DNA of 64,000 nt, from NCBI GenBank assembly GCA_003021085.1, contig PXRE01000010.1, forward strand, positions 20,910-84,909, read 5' to 3'. The notes beneath the pieces were generated by a model that saw only the letters and a program-made list of their open reading frames with translations, searched no databases and was not told where the DNA came from. This document shows, in pieces, positions 17,493 through 25,136 of this stretch; position 1 is the stretch's first letter; the number at the start of each line of letters is the position of its first letter. The position numbers and the translations under genes are program-made. The stretch comes from Halobacteriales archaeon QS_1_68_20. GTDB taxonomy: Archaea > Halobacteriota > Halobacteria > Halobacteriales > PXRE01.

Positions 17493-20400
17493 TGCGCGAA
17501 CAGGACGAGCGCTACTTCGAGACGCTGGAGGGCCGCCTGGACGAGGCCATGCAGGTGGCCGGCCGCGCACGCTCGGCGGGCCGGGACCCCAGCGAGGAGG
17601 TCGAGATTCCCATCGCGAAGGACATGGCCGACCGCGTCGAGAAGGTGCTGGGGATCGACGGCGTCGCAGAGCGGGTCCGCGAACTGGAGGGCGAGATGAG
17701 CCGCGAGGAGGCCGCGGGCGCCGTCCGCACCGCGGTCGCGCTGCTCACTGAGGGCGTCGTCGCGGCACCCATCGAGGGGATCGACCGCGTCGAACTGGTC
17801 GAGAACGACGACGGCAGCGAGTGCGTCGCCATCTACTACGCGGGACCGATCCGCTCTGCTGGCGGGACCGCGCAGGCGCTGTCCGTCCTCGTCGCGGACT
17901 ACGTCCGAACCCTGGTCGGCGTCGAGGAGTACAAACCCCGCGACAAGGAGGTCGGCCGCTACGCCGAGGAGGTCTCGCTGTACGACTCCGAGACCGGCCT
18001 GCAGTACTCCCCGAAGGACAAGGAGACGAAGTTCATCGCCGAGCACGTCCCGATCATGCTGGACGGGGAGGCCACCGGCGACGAGGAGGTCGACTCCTAC
18101 CGCGACCTCGAACGGGTCGACACCAACAGCCCCCGTGGCGGGATGTGCCTGGTGCTCGCGGAGGGCATCGCGCTGAAGGCCCCGAAGATCCAGCGGTACA
18201 CCCGCAACCTCGACGAGGTGGAGTGGCCCTGGCTCCAGGACCTCATCGACGGCACCATCGGCGACGACGGCGAGGACGAGAGCGACGCCGAGGCCGACGA
18301 CGAAGGCGAGGCCGAGGCGGACGACGAGGGCGGCGGCGACGAAACCGGCCCGGACGGCCCACCGCGGGCCGAGAAGTCCAAGAAGTACCTCCGGGACCTC
18401 ATCGCGGGCCGCCCGGTGTTCGCCCACCCCAGCGAACCCGGCGGCTTCCGGTTGCGCTACGGGCGCGCTCGCAACCACGGCCACGCGACCGCGGGCATCC
18501 ACCCAGCGACGATGCATCTCGTGGACGACTTCCTGGCGACGGGCACCCAGATCAAGAGCGAGCGCCCGGGGAAGGCCGCAGGCATCGTCCCCGTGGACAC
18601 CATCGAGGGGCCGACGGTCCGCCTCGCCAACGGCGACGTCCGCCGGATCGACGACCCAGAGGAGGCCCTCGAAATCCGCAACGGCGTCGAGGCCATCCTC
18701 GATCTCGGGGAGTACCTCGTCAACTACGGCGAGTTCGTCGAGAACAACCACCCGCTGGTGCCCGCCAGCTACGCCCCGGAGTGGTGGGTCCAGGAGTTCG
18801 ACGACGCCGGCGCCGACGTGCAAGCGCTCGAAGACGACCCCCACGTCGACCTCGAAGACCCGTCCGAGGACGACGCCCTCGAGTGGGCCCGCGAGTACGA
18901 CGTGCCCCTGCACCCGGCGTACACCTACCTCTGGCACGACGTCACCGTCGACCAGTTCGAGACGCTGGCCGAGGCGGCCGCCGAGGGCGTCGTGGAGGCC
19001 GGCGATCTGGTGATCGAGCGCACCGAGACCGTCCGGGAGAGCCTGGAGACGCTACTGGTCGAACACCACCAGACCGAAACCGAGTTGCGGGTCCCCGAGT
19101 GGCGAGCGCTGGTCCTGCAACTTGGCCTGACCGAGGACCTGGAGCGCACCTGGGAGGACCTCTCCCCCGAGGCCCGCGAGTGGGCCGACGGCGACAACGC
19201 CGTGCAGGCCGCCGAGGAGGTGGCGCCGTTCCGGGTCCGCGAGCGCGCGCCGACCCGCGTCGGCAACCGGATGGGTCGCCCGGAGAAGTCCGAGAAGCGG
19301 GAACTCTCGCCGGCCGTCCACGCGCTGTTCCCGCTGGGGGAGGCCGGCGGCGATCAGCGCGACGTGGCCGAGGCCGCGACCCACAGCGAGTCGATGTCCG
19401 ACACCCCCGGCGAGGTCGAACTGGACGTCGGCCGCCGGGACTGCGTCGACTGCGGCACCCACACCTGGCGGACTGCCTGTGAGGAGTGCGGTGGCCACAC
19501 CGAGCCCCACTACCGCTGTCCCGACTGCGAGCAGGACCTCCAGCCGGACGAGGCCGGGCGCGTCCACTGCGGTCGGTGTGAGGTCGACGGGACCAGCGTC
19601 GAAGCGCAGACGATCGACGTCCGCGCGGAGTACCGCGACGCGCTGGAGCGGGTCGGCGAGCGCGAGAACGCCTTCGACGTGCTGAAGGGGGTCAAGGGGC
19701 TGTCGTCGGCCCACAAGACCCCCGAACCCATCGAGAAGGGCGTCCTCCGGGCCAAACACGGCGTCTCGGCGTTCAAGGACGGCACCGTCCGCTACGACAT
19801 GACGGACCTGCCGGTCACCGCCGTCCGGCCGGCGGAACTGGACGTGACCGCCGACCAGTTGCGGGCGCTGGGCTACGAGGAAGACGTCCACGGCGACCCC
19901 CTGGAACACGACGACCAGCTCGTCCCGCTGAAGGTGCAGGACGTCGTCCTCTCGGACGGCGCCGCCGAGCACATGCTCAGGACCGCGGACTTCGTCGACG
20001 ACCTGCTGGACTCGTACTACGGCATGGACCCCTTCTACGAGGTGGAGGAACGCGACGACCTCGTGGGGAAACTCGTGTTCGGGATGGCGCCGCACACGTC
20101 CGCGGCCGTGGTCGGGCGCGTCGTGGGGTTCACGAGTGCGGCAGTGGGCTATGCCCACCCCTATTTTCACGCATCAAAACGTAGAAATTGTGACGGCGAC
20201 GAGGACTGCGTCATGCTCCTGATGGACGGTCTGCTGAACTTCAGCGAGGAGTTCCTGCCGGACAAGCGCGGCGGCCGCATGGACGCGCCGCTGGTCATGA
20301 CCTCCCGGCTCGACCCGACGGAGATCGACGACGAGGCCCACAACGTCGACATCGTCGACCGGTACCCCCGGGAGTTCTACGAGGCGGCCCGGGAACTGGC

Positions 20401-20935
20401 CGACCCGGAGGAGGTCGACGTGACCATCGCGGAGGAGACGCTGGACACCGACGAGGAGTACGCCGCGTTCGGACACACCCACGACACCAGCGACATCGCA
20501 CTGGGGCCGGACCTGTCGGCGTACAAGACCCTGGGGTCGATGATGGAGAAGATGGACGCCCAGCTGGAACTCGCCCGGAAGTTGCGGGCGGTCGACGAGA
20601 CGGACGTGGCCGAGCGGGTCATCGAGTACCACTTCCTGCCGGACCTGCTGGGGAACCTCCGGGCGTTCGCCAGCCAGGAGACCCGGTGTCTCGACTGCGG
20701 CGAGAAGTACCGCCGGATGCCGCTGTCCGGCGACTGCCGCGAGTGCGGCGGCGACGTGAACCTCACCGTCCACCGGGGGTCCGTGGACAAGTACATGGAC
20801 GTGGCACTGCGCATCGCCCGGGAGTACGGCGCCGGGGCCTACACGATCCAGCGCCTGGAAATCCTCGAGAAGTCCCTGGAGTCCATCTTCGAGGACGACA
20901 CCAACAAACAGAGCGGCATCGCGGACTTCATGTGA
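17492..20935 (+). CDS. polC: DNA polymerase D large catalytic subunit DP2 (no intein)
   Basis: A 1147-residue DP2, the archaeal replicative polymerase subunit. Early motifs include YYAGPIRSAGGTAQALSVL and PRGGMCLVLAEG; zinc-finger cysteines appear in CVDCGTHTWRTACEECGG and YRCPDCEQDL; the catalytic loop NCDGDEDCVMLLMDGLLNFS (from ~899) provides the active-site aspartates. A haloarchaeal acidic insert (~255-290) is also present. The gene lacks an intein, but codons 891-900 right at the usual intein site use A/T-ending codons unlike the rest. The 3' end is duplicated 610 bp downstream around a toxin-antitoxin insertion. Confidence 0.96.
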   Translation: MREQDERYFETLEGRLDEAMQVAGRARSAGRDPSEEVEIPIAKDMADRVEKVLGIDGVAERVRELEGEMSREEAAGAVRTAVALLTEGVVAAPIEGIDRVELVENDDGSECVAIYYAGPIRSAGGTAQALSVLVADYVRTLVGVEEYKPRDKEVGRYAEEVSLYDSETGLQYSPKDKETKFIAEHVPIMLDGEATGDEEVDSYRDLERVDTNSPRGGMCLVLAEGIALKAPKIQRYTRNLDEVEWPWLQDLIDGTIGDDGEDESDAEADDEGEAEADDEGGGDETGPDGPPRAEKSKKYLRDLIAGRPVFAHPSEPGGFRLRYGRARNHGHATAGIHPATMHLVDDFLATGTQIKSERPGKAAGIVPVDTIEGPTVRLANGDVRRIDDPEEALEIRNGVEAILDLGEYLVNYGEFVENNHPLVPASYAPEWWVQEFDDAGADVQALEDDPHVDLEDPSEDDALEWAREYDVPLHPAYTYLWHDVTVDQFETLAEAAAEGVVEAGDLVIERTETVRESLETLLVEHHQTETELRVPEWRALVLQLGLTEDLERTWEDLSPEAREWADGDNAVQAAEEVAPFRVRERAPTRVGNRMGRPEKSEKRELSPAVHALFPLGEAGGDQRDVAEAATHSESMSDTPGEVELDVGRRDCVDCGTHTWRTACEECGGHTEPHYRCPDCEQDLQPDEAGRVHCGRCEVDGTSVEAQTIDVRAEYRDALERVGERENAFDVLKGVKGLSSAHKTPEPIEKGVLRAKHGVSAFKDGTVRYDMTDLPVTAVRPAELDVTADQLRALGYEEDVHGDPLEHDDQLVPLKVQDVVLSDGAAEHMLRTADFVDDLLDSYYGMDPFYEVEERDDLVGKLVFGMAPHTSAAVVGRVVGFTSAAVGYAHPYFHASKRRNCDGDEDCVMLLMDGLLNFSEEFLPDKRGGRMDAPLVMTSRLDPTEIDDEAHNVDIVDRYPREFYEAARELADPEEVDVTIAEETLDTDEEYAAFGHTHDTSDIALGPDLSAYKTLGSMMEKMDAQLELARKLRAVDETDVAERVIEYHFLPDLLGNLRAFASQETRCLDCGEKYRRMPLSGDCRECGGDVNLTVHRGSVDKYMDVALRIAREYGAGAYTIQRLEILEKSLESIFEDDTNKQSGIADFM
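20162..20191 (+). other. A/T-ending codon island at the DP2 intein insertion site
   Basis: Ten codons for YFHASKRRNC are TAT TTT CAC GCA TCA AAA... and so on, with nine of ten ending in A or T, while surrounding codons end in G or C almost without exception. The island finishes at N899-C900, the junction where DP2 inteins of other archaea begin. It is a candidate scar of intein loss or of coconversion. Confidence 0.75.
20920..20935. repeat. Left copy of a 16-bp direct repeat (end of polC)
   Basis: CGCGGACTTCATGTGA encodes the last residues and stop of DP2. The same 16 bases return at 21530-21545, bracketing the toxin-antitoxin insertion. Confidence 0.9.
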
Positions 20936-20975
20936 AACGCGAGCGATCGAGGGGCCAGCAAATGGCGTTCCTGGT

Positions 20976-21249
20976 TCAATCGTCCGCGGAGTACGCGCCT
21001 TCTCGCTTGCGAACGCTCTCTATGCGAAGGACTCGCTCGTCGCGCTGTAGCCGACACCCGAGCCTGTAGCCGCCGACCCGTAACTTCTGGAACGGCGACC
21101 CGGTTAGCGGTTCGAGCAACTCGTCGGGTTCTCGCCACTCCGAGGACACTACTTCGTCCAGTTTCGTGACGAGCCGCTCCTGGGTCGTTTCGTCTAGCCG
21201 CCGGAACTGGTCGTCGACCCGTGGCGAGAATACCTATGCCAGTCGGCAC
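20976..21249 (-). pseudogene. RelE/ParE-family toxin, apparently frameshifted near its start
   Basis: Minus-strand frame with FSPRVDDQFRRLDETTQERL, VVSSEWREPDELLEPLTGS, PFQKLRVGGYRLGCRLQRDE and RVLRIESVRKREGAYSADD before TGA, the complete body of a RelE/ParE mRNA-interferase-like toxin (conserved LRVGxYRL and C-terminal basic R residues). In this frame a TAG (the antitoxin stop) sits two codons before FSPR; the likely GTG start (VPTG) is in the +1 frame, so one extra base seems to separate start and body. Either the toxin is inactive or it uses an unusual start. It overlaps the antitoxin by ~16 bases. Confidence 0.7.
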
Positions 21250-21449
21250 CGCTCTCGTCCGTCGAGACCATACTTCTCTTCGACCTGTTCGCCGGGGATG
21301 CCCTCACCCTCGCCGAACTGTGCTTCGCTGATGACGACGTCCTTCCAGAACCCCGCACCTTCGGGGTGGTTCACCGGTTCGCGGATGGCGTACCTGATGA
21401 ATTCACTCCGGCTGTTGAACCCTCTCTCGCGCCACGTCTCGTCGATCAC
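21234..21449 (-). CDS. Ribbon-helix-helix antitoxin (partner of the RelE-like toxin)
   Basis: Codes for IDETWRERGFNSRSEFIRYA followed by NHPEGAGFWKDVVISEAQF and a C-terminal EEKYGLDGRERCRLA. The DETWRERGFNSRSEFIRYAIR segment is a CopG/Arc-type helix-helix. The usual strand-forming N-terminus is present only as non-ATG codons (RAVTFPYVLQ) preceded by a stop, so the start is unclear; the first possible codon is GTG at 21449. The C-terminal half would bind the toxin. It precedes and overlaps the toxin on the minus strand, as in type II modules. Confidence 0.65.
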   Translation of the reverse strand: MIDETWRERGFNSRSEFIRYAIREPVNHPEGAGFWKDVVISEAQFGEGEGIPGEQVEEKYGLDGRERCRLA

Positions 21450-21529
21450 TTGTAGTACGTACGGAAACGTTACCGCCCGAGGTTCGTCGACCGCCGACTA
21501 GCTCTTTTACTGCTCGGAGTAGATGAGGG

Positions 21530-21545
21530 CGCGGACTTCATGTGA
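21530..21545. repeat. Right copy of the 16-bp polC-end direct repeat
   Basis: Exact copy of 20920-20935. The 610 bases from 20936 to 21545, containing the antitoxin and toxin, look like an insertion that duplicated the polC terminus and preserved its stop codon. Beyond it the normal polC downstream neighbour begins. Confidence 0.85.
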
Positions 21546-21598
21546 GCCAGCCGTCGCGTCGGCGATTCTTTATCAGGTTGCGCGCCCTGGGCTAGCAC

Positions 21599-21901
21599 AT
21601 GTCGAAGGAGACCCCCGAGAGCGCCGACCTCAGCCTGGGCGAGCCCGTCTACGACGACGACGGCCACCAGCTCGGCACGATCCGTGGGTTCGACCAGAAC
21701 GGCTTCTACGTCACCCTCCAGGAGGGCATGGAGGCCCTCAGCGTCCACCACGTCCGGTCGGATCCGACCTTCGGCGAGGCCGACCTCATGTGGCGGTGTC
21801 TCGACTGCGGGGAGATGGGCGAACTGGAGGGCGACATCCCCGACAACTGTCCCAACTGCGGCGTCTCGAAGGAGAACCTCTACTACTGGACCGAGGACTG
21901 A
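21599..21901 (+). CDS. Rubredoxin-like/zinc-ribbon small protein (DUF7130-like)
   Basis: A 100-residue protein. The N-terminal half (LGEPVYDDDGHQLGTIRGFD, GFYVTLQEGMEALSVHH) resembles a PRC-barrel-like beta domain, and the C-terminal half has WRCLDCGEMGELEGDIPDNC followed by PNCG, two CxxC pairs typical of rubredoxin-like metal centres. Likely binds zinc or iron; partner unknown. It probably followed polC directly before the toxin-antitoxin insertion. Confidence 0.75.
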   Translation: MSKETPESADLSLGEPVYDDDGHQLGTIRGFDQNGFYVTLQEGMEALSVHHVRSDPTFGEADLMWRCLDCGEMGELEGDIPDNCPNCGVSKENLYYWTED

Positions 21902-21981
21902 CGGTCCGGTAACCGAGCAGGACAGCGCGCCGACTGTTCGGTGACGGCGGGGTTTTTGGTGTCCACCCGCGAGTGACGCGT

Positions 21982-22887
21982 ATGGACGTGGTGGTGTTCG
22001 GCGCGGGAAGCCTGGGGAGTCTGCTGGGTGGCCTGATCGCCCGCGAGCACGCGGTCACCCTGGTCGGCCGGGACCCGCACGTCGCGGCCGTCCGGGAGTC
22101 GGGCCTGCGCGTGACCGGTGCGGTGACCGCCGACGTCGCCCCCGCCGCGACGACCGATGGCACCGACCTCGCGGCGGACCTCGCCGTCGTGACGGTCAAG
22201 GCCTTCGACACCGCCGACGCGGCCCGGGTGCTGGCCACCGGCGACGTCGACGCAGTCGTCTCGTTGAGCAACGGCCTCGGCAACGACGAGACGCTGGCCG
22301 GCCACCTCGACTGCCCCGTCCTCGCGGGGACGACCACCTACGGCGCCGTCCTCGACGACCCGGGCGTCGTCCGCTGTACCGGCGTTGGGGAGGTGGCCCT
22401 GGGACCGCGCGAGGGCGGCGAGTCCGCCGTCGTGGACCGCGTGGGCACGGTGTTCGAGGCGGCGGGCGTCCGGACGACCGTCGCGGCGGACATGCCCCGG
22501 CGACTCTGGGCGAAACTGGCCGTCAACGCGGGCATCAACGGCGTCTCCGCGCTGGCGCGGGTCGAGAACGGGGCCGTCCGCTCCGGGGACGCGAACGACG
22601 TCGCCCGGCGGGCGGCCGTCGAGACTGCCAAAGTGGCCCGCGCGTCCGGCGTGGACCTGCCCGACGACGTGGCCGTCGAGCGCGTGGAGGCCGTCGCCGA
22701 GGGCACCGCCGCGAACCGCTCGTCGACGTTGCAGGACGTCGAGGCGGGGCGGCGCACGGAGGTCGACGCGCTACATGGCGCCGTGGTCGAGCGCGGCGAG
22801 GAACTGGGGGTCGAGACGCCCGTGAACCGGACGCTGGCGGGGTTGTTGCGGACGTGGGAGCGCGAACGAGGGTTGCGCGAGGAGTAG
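21982..22887 (+). CDS. Ketopantoate-reductase-like NADP-dependent oxidoreductase (PanE/ApbA family)
   Basis: A 301-residue protein from ATG 21982. The Rossmann motif is MDVVVFGAGSLGSLLGGLIA, followed by VTLVGRDPH for NADP preference, VTVKAFDT and SLSNGLGNDE of the 2-dehydropantoate reductase family. The C-terminal helical domain shows LWAKLAVNAGINGVSALA (catalytic Lys plus the conserved N) and RSSTLQDVEAGRRTEVDAL. The reaction expected is 2-dehydropantoate to pantoate in coenzyme A synthesis, although paralogues act on other 2-keto acids. It abuts the convergent VapB-like gene without a gap. Confidence 0.85.
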   Translation: MDVVVFGAGSLGSLLGGLIAREHAVTLVGRDPHVAAVRESGLRVTGAVTADVAPAATTDGTDLAADLAVVTVKAFDTADAARVLATGDVDAVVSLSNGLGNDETLAGHLDCPVLAGTTTYGAVLDDPGVVRCTGVGEVALGPREGGESAVVDRVGTVFEAAGVRTTVAADMPRRLWAKLAVNAGINGVSALARVENGAVRSGDANDVARRAAVETAKVARASGVDLPDDVAVERVEAVAEGTAANRSSTLQDVEAGRRTEVDALHGAVVERGEELGVETPVNRTLAGLLRTWERERGLREE

Positions 22888-23175
22888 TTACTGCGAATCG
22901 TCCGACGGGTCCGCGTTCGATGCTCGCCGTTGGCGGACGGTGAGGCCCGAACTCAGTTGCGTTCGACTCCGCCGGACGTACTCGACCAATTCGTCTCCGT
23001 CGTCGGCGTACGTCCCAAATCCGCATCGCCAGTCGTTGTTCACGGCGTCGGTTAGCCGCTTGATCGTGTCGATGAAGCTCTTGTCCTCGTGTCTCTCGGC
23101 TTCCAGGCGCCCGTACGCTTTCTCGTCAATTCGATGATCCGGGTGCTCATGTTCCGTGTTTCTACGCAGAAACAC
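22888..23175 (-). pseudogene. VapB-like antitoxin, apparently frameshifted at its N-terminus and without a partner
   Basis: The frame contains RIDEKAYGRLEAERHEDKSF followed by IDTIKRLTDAVNNDW and YVRRSRTQLSSG, similar to haloarchaeal VapB-type ribbon-helix-helix antitoxins. Only GTG 23175 gives this frame a start (MFLRRNTEHEHP), while a natural ATG (MSTRII, at 23150) lies in another frame; one lost base near 23135 would join MSTRII to RIDEK. No PIN-domain VapC gene is adjacent, so it is an orphan. The product may still be made from the GTG. Confidence 0.55.
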
Positions 23176-23446
23176 GAAAGCTTTCGTCGTTTGTCGGACT
23201 GCGATCAGAAAATTAACCTGTATCCTGACGGCCGATAATTGTTAAAAATATAAAAAATAGAAGGGAATATGAGGGTAATGGGGTCTTCGATCCATTGTTA
23301 ATAATAATTCTCTATCGTATGTAATATCTGTCTCAAATCTATAGTTGGGTTTATTCATGCAAAATACGGCAACTGGTTATAAGAACAGGCTGTCAACCGT
23401 GGATTCAGTGAGGGTTTAGGTGGTGGGTGGGTCATACGACTGACGC
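23176..23446. other. AT-rich intergenic region
   Basis: This 270-bp stretch is much richer in A/T than its surroundings, with TTGTTAAAAATATAAAAAAT and TTGTTAATAATAATT. I see no gene, tRNA or clear hairpin. Several TATA-like strings are present for the leftward antitoxin-like gene. It may be the remainder of a mobile or toxin-antitoxin segment. Confidence 0.5.
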
Positions 23447-25027
23447 TCAGTCGATGTACCCCAGGTCGCGCAGGCGCTCTTTGGCGTCGTCGTCCATGTC
23501 CGAGAGCGAATCCTCGCCCGCCTCGGCCCCGTCGTCGCTGTCCCAGCGGCCGACGCGGTCCTCGAACGCCGAGAGCGCGGCCTCCAGTTCGTCCTCGGCG
23601 GGGTCGTCGCCGCCCGCCAGGTCCTCGGTCTCGCCGGGGTCCTCGTCGATGCGGTAGAACTCGTCGGCGATGCGCTCGTTGCGGATGTACTTCGCGTCCG
23701 TCCGGCGGGCGGCTCGCATCCGCGAGTAGAACCGGGACTGCTCGTCCAGATCGATGCCCGCCGCCGAGGCCTTGTTCTCTAGCTGGTTGAGTTCGACCAC
23801 CGGCCGGGTGTACTCCACGAAGGCCGTGTCCCCGGGGCCGTGGGGGCCCCCCGGCTGGGCGTCACCGTCGGCGGCGATAGGGGTGTCTTCTTCTTCGGCT
23901 TCTTCATCCCCTTCGCCGTCCACGCCGAACGCACGGTGGTCGTCCCGGAGCAGCGACCGCGCGGGGTCGAAGGGGACGCCGCCGTCGGCCCGGCCGACGC
24001 CGGTGTGGTCCAGGATGGTGTGGTAGAGGTCCAGCAGTTCGAGCTGGTAGTCGTAGCGGCCGGGATCCAGGTCGGGGTGTTTGACCAGCAGCGGGACGTT
24101 AACCAGCGGGTCGTAGATGCCGAACTCGTGGCCGTAGAGGTCGTGCTCGCCGAACAGTTCGCCGTGGTCGGCGGTGACGATGACCAGGGTGTCCTCCCAC
24201 TCGTCGGCCTCCTGCAGCCAGTCGAACAGCCGCCGGACCTCCGCGTCGATGTGGCGAATCTCGGCGTCGTACAGTCCGCGGATGGCCTTCCACTCTTCGT
24301 CGTCGATGTCGCGGGCGCCGCAGTTGTACTCCTTGGAGTTCTGGCAGACCTCGTCGGGGTCGACGCCGGGCGCGAACTCCTCGCGGTACTCCTCGGGCGG
24401 GTAGTACGGCAGGTGGGCGTCCATCAGGTTGACGAACGCGAAGTACGAATCGTCGGCGTCCGCGACGAACTCCCGCGTCCGGTCGATGACCTGCGGGGTC
24501 TTCGAGTCCTCGGACCCGGACCCCGCGAACCGCTCGTGGAACATGTTGCCGATGGCGACCAGTTTGTCCGCCAGTCCCCGGAGGGCGTCGTTGTCGTTCA
24601 TCGTCTTCCAGGCGCGGGCCAGCGTCCCCGACAGGAAGTCCCCGGGCATCACCTGGAAGAAGTTGTCCTGCTCGTCGAAACCGTCGGTGAGGTGGGTGTA
24701 CGGTGTGATCCAGGCGTTGCTGGAGTAGCAGGCTGTGTCGTAGCCCGCCGCCGACAGCGACTCCGCCAGCGTCGTCGCGTCCTCCAGGTACGGCGTCTCC
24801 TGGCTAGCGCAGTGCTCGCCGGGGTACAGTCCCGTGAACATGGAGGCGTGGGAGGGAAGCGTCCAGGGCGCCTGCGCGACGGCCCCTTCGAAGACGGCCG
24901 CCTCCTCGGCGAAGTCCTCCAGCCCCGGCGTCGTCGGGCGGTCGTGCCCGTAGACGGTCAGGTGGTCCTTCCGGACCGTGTCCATGACCACGAAGACCAC
25001 GTCCCCCGGCCCGTCAGCGTCGGTCAT
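23447..25027 (-). CDS. Sulfatase-like hydrolase of the alkaline phosphatase superfamily with Thr nucleophile
   Basis: A 526-residue protein. VVFVVMDTVRKDHLTVYGHD provides the first metal Asp, and VTADHGELFGEHDLYGHEFG the second metal cluster (DHGE...GH). At the nucleophile position the motif is WTLPSHASMFTG with Thr56, instead of the Cys-x-Pro-x-Arg of formylglycine sulfatases, so it is better viewed as phospho- or sulfo-ester hydrolase or transferase using Thr. No signal peptide is visible. An acidic tail with DPAEDELEAALSAFEDRVGR ends the protein. It stands alone; a second family member at 30.0 kb is broken. Confidence 0.85.
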   Translation of the reverse strand: MTDADGPGDVVFVVMDTVRKDHLTVYGHDRPTTPGLEDFAEEAAVFEGAVAQAPWTLPSHASMFTGLYPGEHCASQETPYLEDATTLAESLSAAGYDTACYSSNAWITPYTHLTDGFDEQDNFFQVMPGDFLSGTLARAWKTMNDNDALRGLADKLVAIGNMFHERFAGSGSEDSKTPQVIDRTREFVADADDSYFAFVNLMDAHLPYYPPEEYREEFAPGVDPDEVCQNSKEYNCGARDIDDEEWKAIRGLYDAEIRHIDAEVRRLFDWLQEADEWEDTLVIVTADHGELFGEHDLYGHEFGIYDPLVNVPLLVKHPDLDPGRYDYQLELLDLYHTILDHTGVGRADGGVPFDPARSLLRDDHRAFGVDGEGDEEAEEEDTPIAADGDAQPGGPHGPGDTAFVEYTRPVVELNQLENKASAAGIDLDEQSRFYSRMRAARRTDAKYIRNERIADEFYRIDEDPGETEDLAGGDDPAEDELEAALSAFEDRVGRWDSDDGAEAGEDSLSDMDDDAKERLRDLGYID

Positions 25028-25136
25028 AGGTGTCCTTCGAACCCCCGGCAGGGTTAAATTCCCTGGTTCCGCCCGGTCGTGGCTACGCGACCGTCGCGGT
25101 CCTCCGCCTGCCCTGGGGGGTCCGCCCGGCCGTCGA

